From Nitrospirota bacterium (GTDB lineage: Bacteria > Nitrospirota > Thermodesulfovibrionia > UBA6902), in assembly GCA_015491705.1 (NCBI GenBank), contig WFVK01000332.1, positions 1 through 6,039 on the forward strand: DNA of 6,039 nt, given 5' to 3'. Positions within the stretch are counted from its first letter, which is position 1. Each line of letters opens with the position of its first letter. The notes under the pieces were generated by a model. The model searched no databases. It saw only the letters and a program-made list of their open reading frames with translations, and was not told where the DNA came from. Shown here piece after piece: positions 1 through 4,928 of this stretch. A program made the position numbers and the translations under genes.

Positions 1-42
1 CTTTTCATCTATGACCTCCTGTATGTTTACTTGCAGTTGCAT
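1..42 (-). CDS. 5' end of a further minus-strand gene, cut by the window edge; two possible starts
   Basis: A new gene probably begins here and leaves the window. The better start is the ATG at 8-6 (ATG AAA AG...), because a perfect AGGAGGT lies five bases upstream at 20-14. A second reading in another frame starts at the ATG at 42-40 and stays open to the edge, giving MQLQVNIQEVIDEK, but has no clear ribosome binding site. Next to ribE-ribBA the obvious guess for the first start is lumazine synthase (ribH), but two codons cannot show that. The second peptide loosely resembles the start of some Phd/YefM-like antitoxins; this is resemblance only. That something starts here is fairly well supported; its identity is unknown. 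Confidence 0.5.
   Translation of the reverse strand, partial: MQLQVNIQEVIDEK
14..20 (-). promoter_or_regulatory. Strong Shine-Dalgarno AGGAGGT
   Basis: On the minus strand AGGAGGT is followed five bases later by an ATG at 8-6. It is a near-perfect match to the 16S anti-Shine-Dalgarno and is the main reason to place a gene start at the left edge. Confidence 0.6.
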
Positions 43-71
43 CAAACTATCGCCGGCGGGCTCTCATTCCC

Positions 72-91
72 GTTTATGCCGCATTAAGGTT
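72..91 (-). repeat. Dispersed intergenic repeat, copy 1 (core)
   Basis: The plus-strand core is GTTTATGCCGCATTAAGGTT. It matches copies at 2093-2112 and 4860-4879 except at the two central N positions and one T/C position. On the minus strand it begins right at the ribBA stop codon (TAA at 92-90). It is followed by CGGGAATGAGAGCCCG, which can form a 4-bp hairpin, and then by the palindrome GCCGGC. Further out, at 25-45, is a block resembling sequence beside copy 3 (GTTTAC, then CAGTTGCATCAA). The function is unknown. Its position at a gene 3' end and its hairpin potential suggest a REP-like or transcript-end element. Confidence 0.6.
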
Positions 92-1343
92 ATATGTTCT
101 CCAGCATATGTCCCAGTTTCTTTTTCTTGGCCTTCAGGTATTTGATATTTTTATCATGCGGCTTTATCTCCAGGGGAACCCTGTCCACAACACGCAGGCC
201 GTAGCCTTCCAGCCCGATGAGTTTTTTCGGATTGTTTGTTATCAGGCGCATCTTGCGCACACCGAGGTTGACGAGTATCTGGGCGCCGATGCCGTAGTCC
301 CTCAGGTCAGGCTTGAAACCGAGCCTGACATTGGCCTCAACAGTGTCCAGCCCCTGGTCCTGGAGCGAATATGCCTTGAGTTTGTTGGCAAGCCCTATGC
401 CCCTGCCTTCCTGCCTCATGTAAAGAAGCACCCCCTTGCCCTCTTTCCTGATCATGGCCATGGCCTTGTGAATCTGCTCCCCGCAGTCACATCTCTTTGA
501 GCCGAAGACATCGCCTGTGAGGCATTCGGAATGAACCCTTACAAGCACCTCGTCATCAGGGGATATATCACCCTTAACCAGTGCTATGTTTACTGTGTCG
601 TCAATCTGGTTTCCAAAGGCGATGGCCGTAAATTCACCCCCGTAAGTGGTGGGCAATGTGGTGACCGCCTCCCTCGTCACCAGGCACTGGTTGCGCATCC
701 TGAACCGGATCAGGTCCTTGATGGTTATCATTTTCAGGCCGTGCCTGCGGGCGAACTCCGCCAGTTGGGGAACCCTCGCCATTGTGCCGTCATCGTTCAT
801 TATCTCGCAGATAACGCCTGCGGGATAAAGCCCTGCAAGCCTTGCGAGATCCACGGAACCCTCGGTCTGTCCGGCACGCTTCAGGACACCGCCGGGCTGG
901 GCCCTCAGGGGGAATACATGGCCCGGCCTCGCCAGGTCCTCCGGTCTGGATTCAGGGTTTATCGCGGTCCTGATGGTCGTGGCCCTGTCGGCAGCCGAGA
1001 TGCCTGTGGTCACACCCTTTCTTGCCTCTATTGAAACAGTAAAGGCCGTGCCGAAACGGGATGTGTTCATGTCCGCCATCATGGGAAGCTTGAGCTCTTC
1101 GACTCTTTCGGGCGTCAGTGACAGGCATATCAGGCCCCGCCCGTATTTCGCCATAAAATTTATGGTCTCGGGCGTAACCTTTTCAGCGGCTATTGTGAGG
1201 TCGCCCTCATTTTCCCTGTCCTCATCGTCAATGAGGATAACCATCTTGCCCTCCCTGATATCCTCAAGGGCCTCCTCGATGGTGTTGAATTTCCACTTTG
1301 GTTTTGTCTTTGATTTTTTTGTCCTGTTATGTTCCTTGTTCAT
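90..1343 (-). CDS. ribBA: Bifunctional 3,4-dihydroxy-2-butanone 4-phosphate synthase / GTP cyclohydrolase II
   Basis: This cytoplasmic enzyme makes both precursors of riboflavin. Residues about 20-218 are the RibB domain, which converts ribulose 5-phosphate to 3,4-dihydroxy-2-butanone 4-phosphate and formate. Its acidic metal/substrate loop is [10 protein letters not shown] at 39-48, followed by GISAADR (114-120) and [10 protein letters not shown] (139-148). Residues about 221-417 are the RibA domain, which opens GTP. Zinc ligands C274, C285 and C287 sit in [17 protein letters not shown], and the active-site stretch [11 protein letters not shown] is at 308-318. The 417 aa length is normal for the fusion. 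The ATG overlaps the ribE stop (ATGA, 1343-1340), and AGGGA inside ribE lies eight bases upstream, so coupled translation is likely. The first 18 residues are a lysine-rich extension of unknown role. The last codons run into repeat copy 1. Confidence 0.97.
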   Translation of the reverse strand: MNKEHNRTKKSKTKPKWKFNTIEEALEDIREGKMVILIDDEDRENEGDLTIAAEKVTPETINFMAKYGRGLICLSLTPERVEELKLPMMADMNTSRFGTAFTVSIEARKGVTTGISAADRATTIRTAINPESRPEDLARPGHVFPLRAQPGGVLKRAGQTEGSVDLARLAGLYPAGVICEIMNDDGTMARVPQLAEFARRHGLKMITIKDLIRFRMRNQCLVTREAVTTLPTTYGGEFTAIAFGNQIDDTVNIALVKGDISPDDEVLVRVHSECLTGDVFGSKRCDCGEQIHKAMAMIRKEGKGVLLYMRQEGRGIGLANKLKAYSLQDQGLDTVEANVRLGFKPDLRDYGIGAQILVNLGVRKMRLITNNPKKLIGLEGYGLRVVDRVPLEIKPHDKNIKYLKAKKKKLGHMLENI

Positions 1344-1996
1344 TTTGCAAATCCCTGTTTCTTTAGTAGTTCCATAAGGCCTGAGTCAGGCTCTTTTGCA
1401 TTCAGGAGTCTTTCCACGTACTTGCCGATTATATCCACCTCTATATTCACCCGCGCGCCCACATCCCTGTCCCCGAGATTTGTCGCGGCAAGTGTGTGCG
1501 GTATGATGGCCGTGCTGAAGGCCCCCCCGCCTACATCCACTACTGTAAGGCTTATGCCGTCAATCGCCACAGAGCCTTTTTTGACTATATATTTTAAAAC
1601 ATCCGGGGGCGCATTAAATGTGTAGAATGTGTATTCCCCCACCGGCCTTTTACCTGCAATCGTCCCGACATTGTCCACGTGTCCTGTTACAATATGCCCG
1701 CCGAGACGGTCGGATAATCTCAACGCCCTTTCAAGGTTGACCCTGTCGCCGGTCTTCAGTTCTCCAAGGTTTGTGCTCCTCATCGTCTCAGGCGATACAT
1801 CAAAGGCCAGTTCCCCCCCCTGCCTTGAGAGGCCGGGGGTGATGCGGGTAACGGTCAGGCAGACGCCGTTTACGGAAACGCTGTCGCCCGTTTCCAGATC
1901 AAAGCCGGATAACGGCCTCAGGGACAGCCTGATGCCGCTGCCTGTATTCTGAACATCTGTGACCTCTCCCAGTGTCTCGACAAGTCCGGTAAACAT
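1340..1996 (-). CDS. ribE: Riboflavin synthase, alpha subunit
   Basis: It dismutates two molecules of 6,7-dimethyl-8-ribityllumazine into riboflavin and a pyrimidinedione, normally as a cytoplasmic trimer. The protein has 218 residues, typical for the family, and shows the expected duplication of two lumazine-binding barrels. The first runs from MFTGLVE at 1-7 with VNGVCLTV at 42-49; the second runs from about 98 with [10 protein letters not shown] at 99-108 and IDGISLTV at 145-152. The N-terminal MFTG and GHIVTGHVD are hallmarks of the family. The ATG is preceded by AAAGGGAAA, a modest Shine-Dalgarno. It lies 146 bases after lepB and overlaps ribBA by four bases. The gene is named ribE here; some species use ribC for the same enzyme. 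Confidence 0.96.
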   Translation of the reverse strand: MFTGLVETLGEVTDVQNTGSGIRLSLRPLSGFDLETGDSVSVNGVCLTVTRITPGLSRQGGELAFDVSPETMRSTNLGELKTGDRVNLERALRLSDRLGGHIVTGHVDNVGTIAGKRPVGEYTFYTFNAPPDVLKYIVKKGSVAIDGISLTVVDVGGGAFSTAIIPHTLAATNLGDRDVGARVNIEVDIIGKYVERLLNAKEPDSGLMELLKKQGFAK

Positions 1997-2048
1997 GCTG
2001 TAATTTCCCTTTCATTCACCTTACAACAGCATAAGGACACCGCAGGCT

Positions 2049-2091
2049 GGCGGGAAGAGAGACTGAAGGTTTTACGGCAGACTCTCCCGCC
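2049..2091 (-). promoter_or_regulatory. Inverted repeat in the lepB-ribE spacer
   Basis: On the minus strand GGCGGGAGAG (2091-2082) can pair with CTCTCTTCCCGCC (2061-2049), giving a six-bp GC helix, a two-base bulge and four more base pairs around a 20-base loop. The 5' arm belongs to repeat copy 2. A smaller alternative uses the same bases: CGGCGG with CTGCCG, a six-bp hairpin with one G-T pair. It could act as a 3'-end or processing structure for lepAB or as leader structure for ribE. No run of T follows, so an ordinary intrinsic terminator is unlikely. Confidence 0.4.
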
Positions 2092-2114
2092 GGTTCATGC
2101 AACATTAAGGTTTA
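2071..2114 (-). repeat. Dispersed intergenic repeat, copy 2
   Basis: Over 44 bases it matches copy 3 (4838-4881) at 39 positions by eye; the core GTTCATGCAACATTAAGGTT is at 2093-2112. It starts about 28 bases after the lepB stop and has the same orientation relative to transcription as the other two copies. The rest of the 146-base spacer holds the inverted repeat at 2049-2091 and the weak ribE ribosome binding site. I see no clear promoter in it and no FMN riboswitch. Confidence 0.7.
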
Positions 2115-2142
2115 TTGATTCTCCAGGGGGGACCTGCCGCCT

Positions 2143-2859
2143 TCAGTGCAGCAGCTTCCCCATCCTGCTCCAGCGCACTTTATTGAAAAACGAACCATTA
2201 TTGTTCCATGACCAGTATATTATAAACGCCTTGCCCTTTATTTCATCCATGTCCACAACCCCCCAGAAGCGGCTGTCATAGCTGTGGTCGCGGTTGTCTC
2301 CCATGACAAACAGGCTCCTCCGTGGGACGATAAAGGGTCCGAAGTTGTCTCCCCGGGAATTCTCAATGCCGTTTCCCTTATACACGGCATACGGCTCATC
2401 AAGCGGAATGTCATTAACATATACTTTCTTGTTCTTTATCTCTATCTTGTCGCCGCCGACCCCGATGACCCTCTTAATGAAGTCGCGGCACTGGTCTTTA
2501 AACAGATAGGCGGGGTTTCTCCTGCTGAATGCATTTGCAAACCGTGATGAAATATTCTTTACAACACTGGTGCACTCCGGTATCTCCTTGTTCCCGGGGA
2601 AGGAAAAGACTATGATATCGCCTCTTTTGGGCAGGTTGAAGATAAGAAACCTGCTGTCCGTAAAGGGCACCTTCAGTCCGTAGACAAACTTGTTTACGAG
2701 TATATGGTCGCCGACAAGCAGGGTGTCTTCCATGGAGCCCGAGGGTATCTTGTATGCCTGCACCACAAAGGCCCTTATCAGCAGCGCCAAGAATACGGCT
2801 ATGATAACAGCCTCTGAGTATTCCCTGAATTTTGATTTCCGAATCGCTCTCCTGGACAA
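2143..2859 (-). CDS. lepB: Signal peptidase I (leader peptidase)
   Basis: This membrane-bound serine protease removes signal peptides from proteins exported by Sec or Tat. The 238 residues contain one N-terminal membrane segment (about 16-36), then box B PSGSMEDTL with the catalytic serine at S42. Next come RGDIIVF at 79-85, the catalytic lysine K129 in FIKRVIGVGGD, and box E GDNRDHSYDSRFWG at 187-200, so both dyad residues are present. The start is TTG at 2859-2857: an ideal AAGGAG lies eight bases upstream, and the next in-frame ATG (M43) would remove the anchor and the catalytic serine. An unusual segment of roughly 28 extra residues lies between RGDIIVF and FIKR, bounded by C96 and C124. 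It follows lepA by 21 bases, as in the classical lepAB operon. Confidence 0.96.
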   Translation of the reverse strand: MSRRAIRKSKFREYSEAVIIAVFLALLIRAFVVQAYKIPSGSMEDTLLVGDHILVNKFVYGLKVPFTDSRFLIFNLPKRGDIIVFSFPGNKEIPECTSVVKNISSRFANAFSRRNPAYLFKDQCRDFIKRVIGVGGDKIEIKNKKVYVNDIPLDEPYAVYKGNGIENSRGDNFGPFIVPRRSLFVMGDNRDHSYDSRFWGVVDMDEIKGKAFIIYWSWNNNGSFFNKVRWSRMGKLLH

Positions 2860-2867
2860 TCCTGTTT

Positions 2868-2873
2868 CTCCTT
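2868..2873 (-). promoter_or_regulatory. Ribosome binding site that fixes the TTG start of lepB
   Basis: Minus-strand AAGGAG (within AAAAGGAG) stands eight bases before the TTG start, in the 21-base gap after the lepA stop codon. This spacing and match make the TTG start convincing although no ATG is available. Confidence 0.75.
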
Positions 2874-2880
2874 TTCTGTT

Positions 2881-4671
2881 TTATTTTACTTTAAGCACGG
2901 CCAGGAACGCCTCCTGCGGGATTTCCACCCTGCCGACCTGTTTCATCCTGCGTTTGCCCTCTTTCTGTCTTTCAAGGAGCTTTCTCTTTCTTGTTATATC
3001 ACCGCCGTAGCACTTTGCAAGGACGTTTTTTCTCATGGCCTTTATGGTCTCCCTTGCTATTACCTTGCTCCCTATGGCGGCCTGGATTATGACCTCATAT
3101 AGTTGCCGGGGGATAACCTCCCGCAATTTCTCCGCAATCTGCCTGCCTTTATAATAAGCCCTGTCTTTATGGACAATCAAGGAGAGGGCATCAACGGATT
3201 CGCCGTTCAGTAAAATATCCAGTTTTATGAGATTGGATTCCCGGTATCCGAGGAACTCATAGTCCATGGACGCATAACCGCTGGATGAAGATTTTAGTCT
3301 ATCATAAAAATCCCACAAAATCTCATTCAGGGGGAATTCATATATAACTATTATCCTGTCCCTGCCGATATAATCGAATCTTTTCTGCATGCCGCGCCTC
3401 TCCTGGCAGAGTTCGAGGATATTGCCTATATACCTCGAGGGGACGAGGATCGTGGCATTCACAAAAGGCTCTTCGATTTTTTCATACCTCGCGGGCAGCT
3501 TGGCAGGGCTGTCGATATATATCACCGTTCCGTCTGTCTGCGTTACCCTGTAAACAACCGTGGGCGCTGTGGTGACAAGGGCAAGCCGGAACTCCCTCTC
3601 GAGACGCTCCTTTATTATGTCCATATGCAGTAGGCCGAGAAACCCGCAGCGGAAACCGAGACCCAGGGCCGAAGACGACTCGGGCTCAAAGTTAAAGGAC
3701 GAATCATTGAGCCTCAGTTTTTCCATGGCATCCTTTAAGTCCTCGTACCGGTTGGTCTCCGTCGGATAGAGACCGGCAAACACCATGGGCTTTATGTCCT
3801 TGTAACCCGGACAGGGCTCTGAGGCCGGGGTTTCCGCATCCGTGATGGTATCCCCCACTTTCGTGTCAGCCACATTCCGGATGCCTGCAACGATGTAGCC
3901 GACCTCGCCGGCCTTCAGTGTCTCAACCGGTTTCCTGGCGGGGGTGAATATGCCGACCTCCTGTACTTCGTAAGTCTTCCGGGCCGCCATGAGCAGTATC
4001 CTTGCGCCCTTTTTCACCTGCCCGTCAAAGAGCCTTGCCAGCACAATAACACCCTGGTAGTTGTCAAACCATGAGTCGAATATCAGCGCCTTCAGAGGCC
4101 GGTTTATGTCACCGGACGGAGGGGGCACCTTTCTGATTACGGATTCCAGCACTTCTTTTATTCCCATGCCCAGTTTCGCCGAGGCCAGTATGACATCGCT
4201 GCAGTCAATGCCTACGGATTCCTCGATGTCCGCCCTGACCCTGTCCGGCTCCGCGCTCGGAAGATCGATCTTGTTTATCACAGGGATTATCTCGAGGTCG
4301 TGCTCTACCGCCAGGTATGTATTGGCAAGGGTCTGGGCCTCGACCCCCTGTGAAGCGTCCACAACGAGCAGGGCGCCTTCGCATGATGCAAGGCTGCGGG
4401 ACACTTCATAGGAAAAGTCAACGTGTCCGGGCGTGTCAATGAGATTAAGGATATATTCCCTGCCGTCGGATGCCCTGTAACGGAGTGTTACGGCATGTGC
4501 CTTTATTGTTATCCCCCTCTCCTGTTCGAGGTCCATGGAGTCAAGTACCTGCCCGGTCATCTCCCTTTGCGACAGGGCACCTGTCAACTCCAGTATCCTG
4601 TCGGCTATGGTGGACTTGCCGTGATCTATATGGGCTATAATGGAAAAGTTCCTGATATTGCTTTCGGACAT
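2881..4671 (-). CDS. lepA: Elongation factor 4 (LepA), ribosome-associated GTPase
   Basis: LepA is a translational GTPase that binds the 70S ribosome; it has been linked to back-translocation, recovery of stalled ribosomes and 30S assembly. The 596-residue length is standard. GTP-binding motifs are all intact: G1 AHIDHGKS (13-20), G2 RGIT (52-55), G3 DTPGH (79-83), G4 NKID (133-136) and G5 SAK (164-166). A beta-barrel domain follows at about 190-275, then EF-G-like domains III and V. Last is the LepA-specific C-terminal domain, which begins KCYGGD at 553-558 and continues with the basic TRKRKLL and GKRRMK stretches. It lacks EF-G domain IV, as expected. AAGGT lies 11 bases before the ATG, inside an inverted repeat. 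The gene heads the lepAB pair. Confidence 0.98.
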   Translation of the reverse strand: MSESNIRNFSIIAHIDHGKSTIADRILELTGALSQREMTGQVLDSMDLEQERGITIKAHAVTLRYRASDGREYILNLIDTPGHVDFSYEVSRSLASCEGALLVVDASQGVEAQTLANTYLAVEHDLEIIPVINKIDLPSAEPDRVRADIEESVGIDCSDVILASAKLGMGIKEVLESVIRKVPPPSGDINRPLKALIFDSWFDNYQGVIVLARLFDGQVKKGARILLMAARKTYEVQEVGIFTPARKPVETLKAGEVGYIVAGIRNVADTKVGDTITDAETPASEPCPGYKDIKPMVFAGLYPTETNRYEDLKDAMEKLRLNDSSFNFEPESSSALGLGFRCGFLGLLHMDIIKERLEREFRLALVTTAPTVVYRVTQTDGTVIYIDSPAKLPARYEKIEEPFVNATILVPSRYIGNILELCQERRGMQKRFDYIGRDRIIVIYEFPLNEILWDFYDRLKSSSSGYASMDYEFLGYRESNLIKLDILLNGESVDALSLIVHKDRAYYKGRQIAEKLREVIPRQLYEVIIQAAIGSKVIARETIKAMRKNVLAKCYGGDITRKRKLLERQKEGKRRMKQVGRVEIPQEAFLAVLKVK

Positions 4672-4672
4672 G

Positions 4673-4692
4673 CTGTTACTTTACCTTAACAG
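4673..4692 (-). promoter_or_regulatory. Inverted repeat framing the lepA Shine-Dalgarno
   Basis: On the minus strand CTGTTA (4692-4687) and TAACAG (4678-4673) form a perfect six-bp inverted repeat, one base before the lepA ATG. The eight-base loop AGGTAAAG contains most of the Shine-Dalgarno. The stem is AT-rich and weak, so it may present the site rather than block it; this is inference from pairing alone. Confidence 0.4.
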
Positions 4693-4699
4693 TGGCATT

Positions 4700-4727
4700 A
4701 AAATATCAGAACCTCCCCTTAACTCAA
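4700..4727 (-). promoter_or_regulatory. Possible sigma-70-type promoter for lepA
   Basis: Minus-strand TTGAGT (4727-4722) and TATTTT (4705-4700) each match the -35 and -10 consensus at four of six positions with a 16-base spacer. Transcription would begin near 4693, giving a leader of about 20 bases. The elements lie inside the hairpin at 4711-4736, and if this promoter is the main one, the upstream leader peptide would not be part of the lepA mRNA. Weak evidence. Confidence 0.3.
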
Positions 4728-4736
4728 GGTGGAGGT
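4711..4736 (-). promoter_or_regulatory. Strong hairpin 40 bases upstream of lepA, possible attenuator or terminator
   Basis: On the minus strand ACCTCC-A-CCTT pairs with AAGG-GGAGGT: ten base pairs with one bulged A and a five-base GAGTT loop. It is followed by TCTGATATTTTAA, which is T-rich but not a continuous tract. It could end transcripts from the sugar kinase side or act as a leader attenuator for lepA. The 5' arm holds the last proline codons of the small ORF at 4724-4768, and the 3' arm contains GGGGAGG, a strong Shine-Dalgarno-like sequence. The pairing is certain on paper; the function is inferred. Confidence 0.5.
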
Positions 4737-4768
4737 ATCCGACCGGTTATTTCCTGCAACAAAGACAT
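4724..4768 (-). CDS. Candidate 14-residue leader peptide MSLLQEITGRIPPP upstream of lepA
   Basis: A minus-strand ATG at 4768-4766 has a good purine-rich ribosome binding site (AAGGGAGAGGG, with GAGG six bases from the ATG). The frame reads 14 codons to TGA at 4726-4724. The peptide ends in three consecutive prolines, the type of motif that stalls ribosomes and needs EF-P. The proline codons are the 5' arm of the hairpin at 4711-4736, and the stop codon opens its loop. The layout resembles leader-peptide attenuation, but no peptide of this kind is known to me for lepA. A short ORF with a good start can arise by chance. Confidence 0.35.
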   Translation of the reverse strand: MSLLQEITGRIPPP

Positions 4769-4773
4769 ATTTT

Positions 4774-4831
4774 CCCTCTCCCTTCGCCTTGTAACCCTTG
4801 AAGCCTGAACCGGCAACCCTTCAACCTTAAA
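4774..4831 (-). repeat. Degenerate 7-8 base tandem repeat tract
   Basis: On the minus strand the DNA reads as successive variants of TTNAAGG: TTTAAGG, TTGAAGGG, TTGCCGG, TTCAGGC, TTCAAGGG, TTACAAGGC, then GAAGGGAGAGGG. The strand is markedly G-rich and C-poor here. It lies between repeat copy 3 and the leader peptide and supplies the latter's ribosome binding site. Decayed slippage repeat is the simplest explanation. Confidence 0.4.
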
Positions 4832-4862
4832 CAAGGGTTTACCGCAGGTTCTCCCGCCGGTT
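4808..4862 (-). promoter_or_regulatory. Nested inverted repeats overlapping repeat copy 3
   Basis: Two perfect seven-base inverted repeats are nested: AACCGGC (minus 4862-4856) with GCCGGTT (4814-4808), and AACCCTT (4839-4833) with AAGGGTT (4821-4815). On the 3' side the arms are contiguous; on the 5' side 16 bases separate them. The outer helix competes with a local hairpin of copy 3 (CCGGCGGG with CCTGCGG, 4860-4842), so two folds are possible. Confidence 0.4.
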
Positions 4863-4881
4863 TATGCACCATTAAGGTTTA
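4838..4881 (-). repeat. Dispersed intergenic repeat, copy 3
   Basis: Matches copy 2 at 39 of 44 positions by eye. The core GTTTATGCACCATTAAGGTT is at 4860-4879, about 40 bases after the kinase stop codon. On the minus strand the core is preceded by a related unit, so TTAATG-CAACTG-TAAACC and TTAATG-GTGCA-TAAACC stand in tandem (4893-4859). The GC-rich end can fold into a seven-bp hairpin with one bulge. It opens the 248-base kinase-lepA spacer, which otherwise holds the inverted repeats, the leader peptide and the lepA control signals listed separately. Confidence 0.7.
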
Positions 4882-4910
4882 CAGTTGCATTAATCAGCAC
4901 AAACAACGGA

Positions 4911-4928
4911 TCAGGCCTGTCAGCCTGA
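4911..4928 (-). terminator. Possible weak terminator or hairpin at the end of the sugar kinase gene
   Basis: Minus-strand TCAGGC (4928-4923) and GCCTGA (4916-4911) form a perfect six-bp inverted repeat around TGACAG, so the kinase stop codon sits in the loop. TCCGTTGTTTGTGC follows; this is T-rich but broken. It may be a weak terminator or a coincidence of coding sequence. Confidence 0.25.

Noticed and set aside
531..1034. Open plus-strand frame of 167 codons
   Set aside because: It lies wholly opposite ribBA, whose conserved motifs on the minus strand are unmistakable; the peptide has no recognisable domain.
973..1377. Plus-strand frame of 134 codons across the ribE-ribBA junction
   Set aside because: Antisense to two well-supported genes, with a low-complexity Ser/Phe-rich translation typical of a shadow frame.
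1997..2142. FMN riboswitch upstream of ribE
   Set aside because: The spacer is about the right length, but the conserved RFN blocks are not visible; the space is filled by the dispersed repeat and its inverted repeat.
2238..2420. Minus-strand 60-codon frame inside lepB
   Set aside because: A shifted frame within the conserved box E coding region of lepB, with no ribosome binding site or domain of its own.
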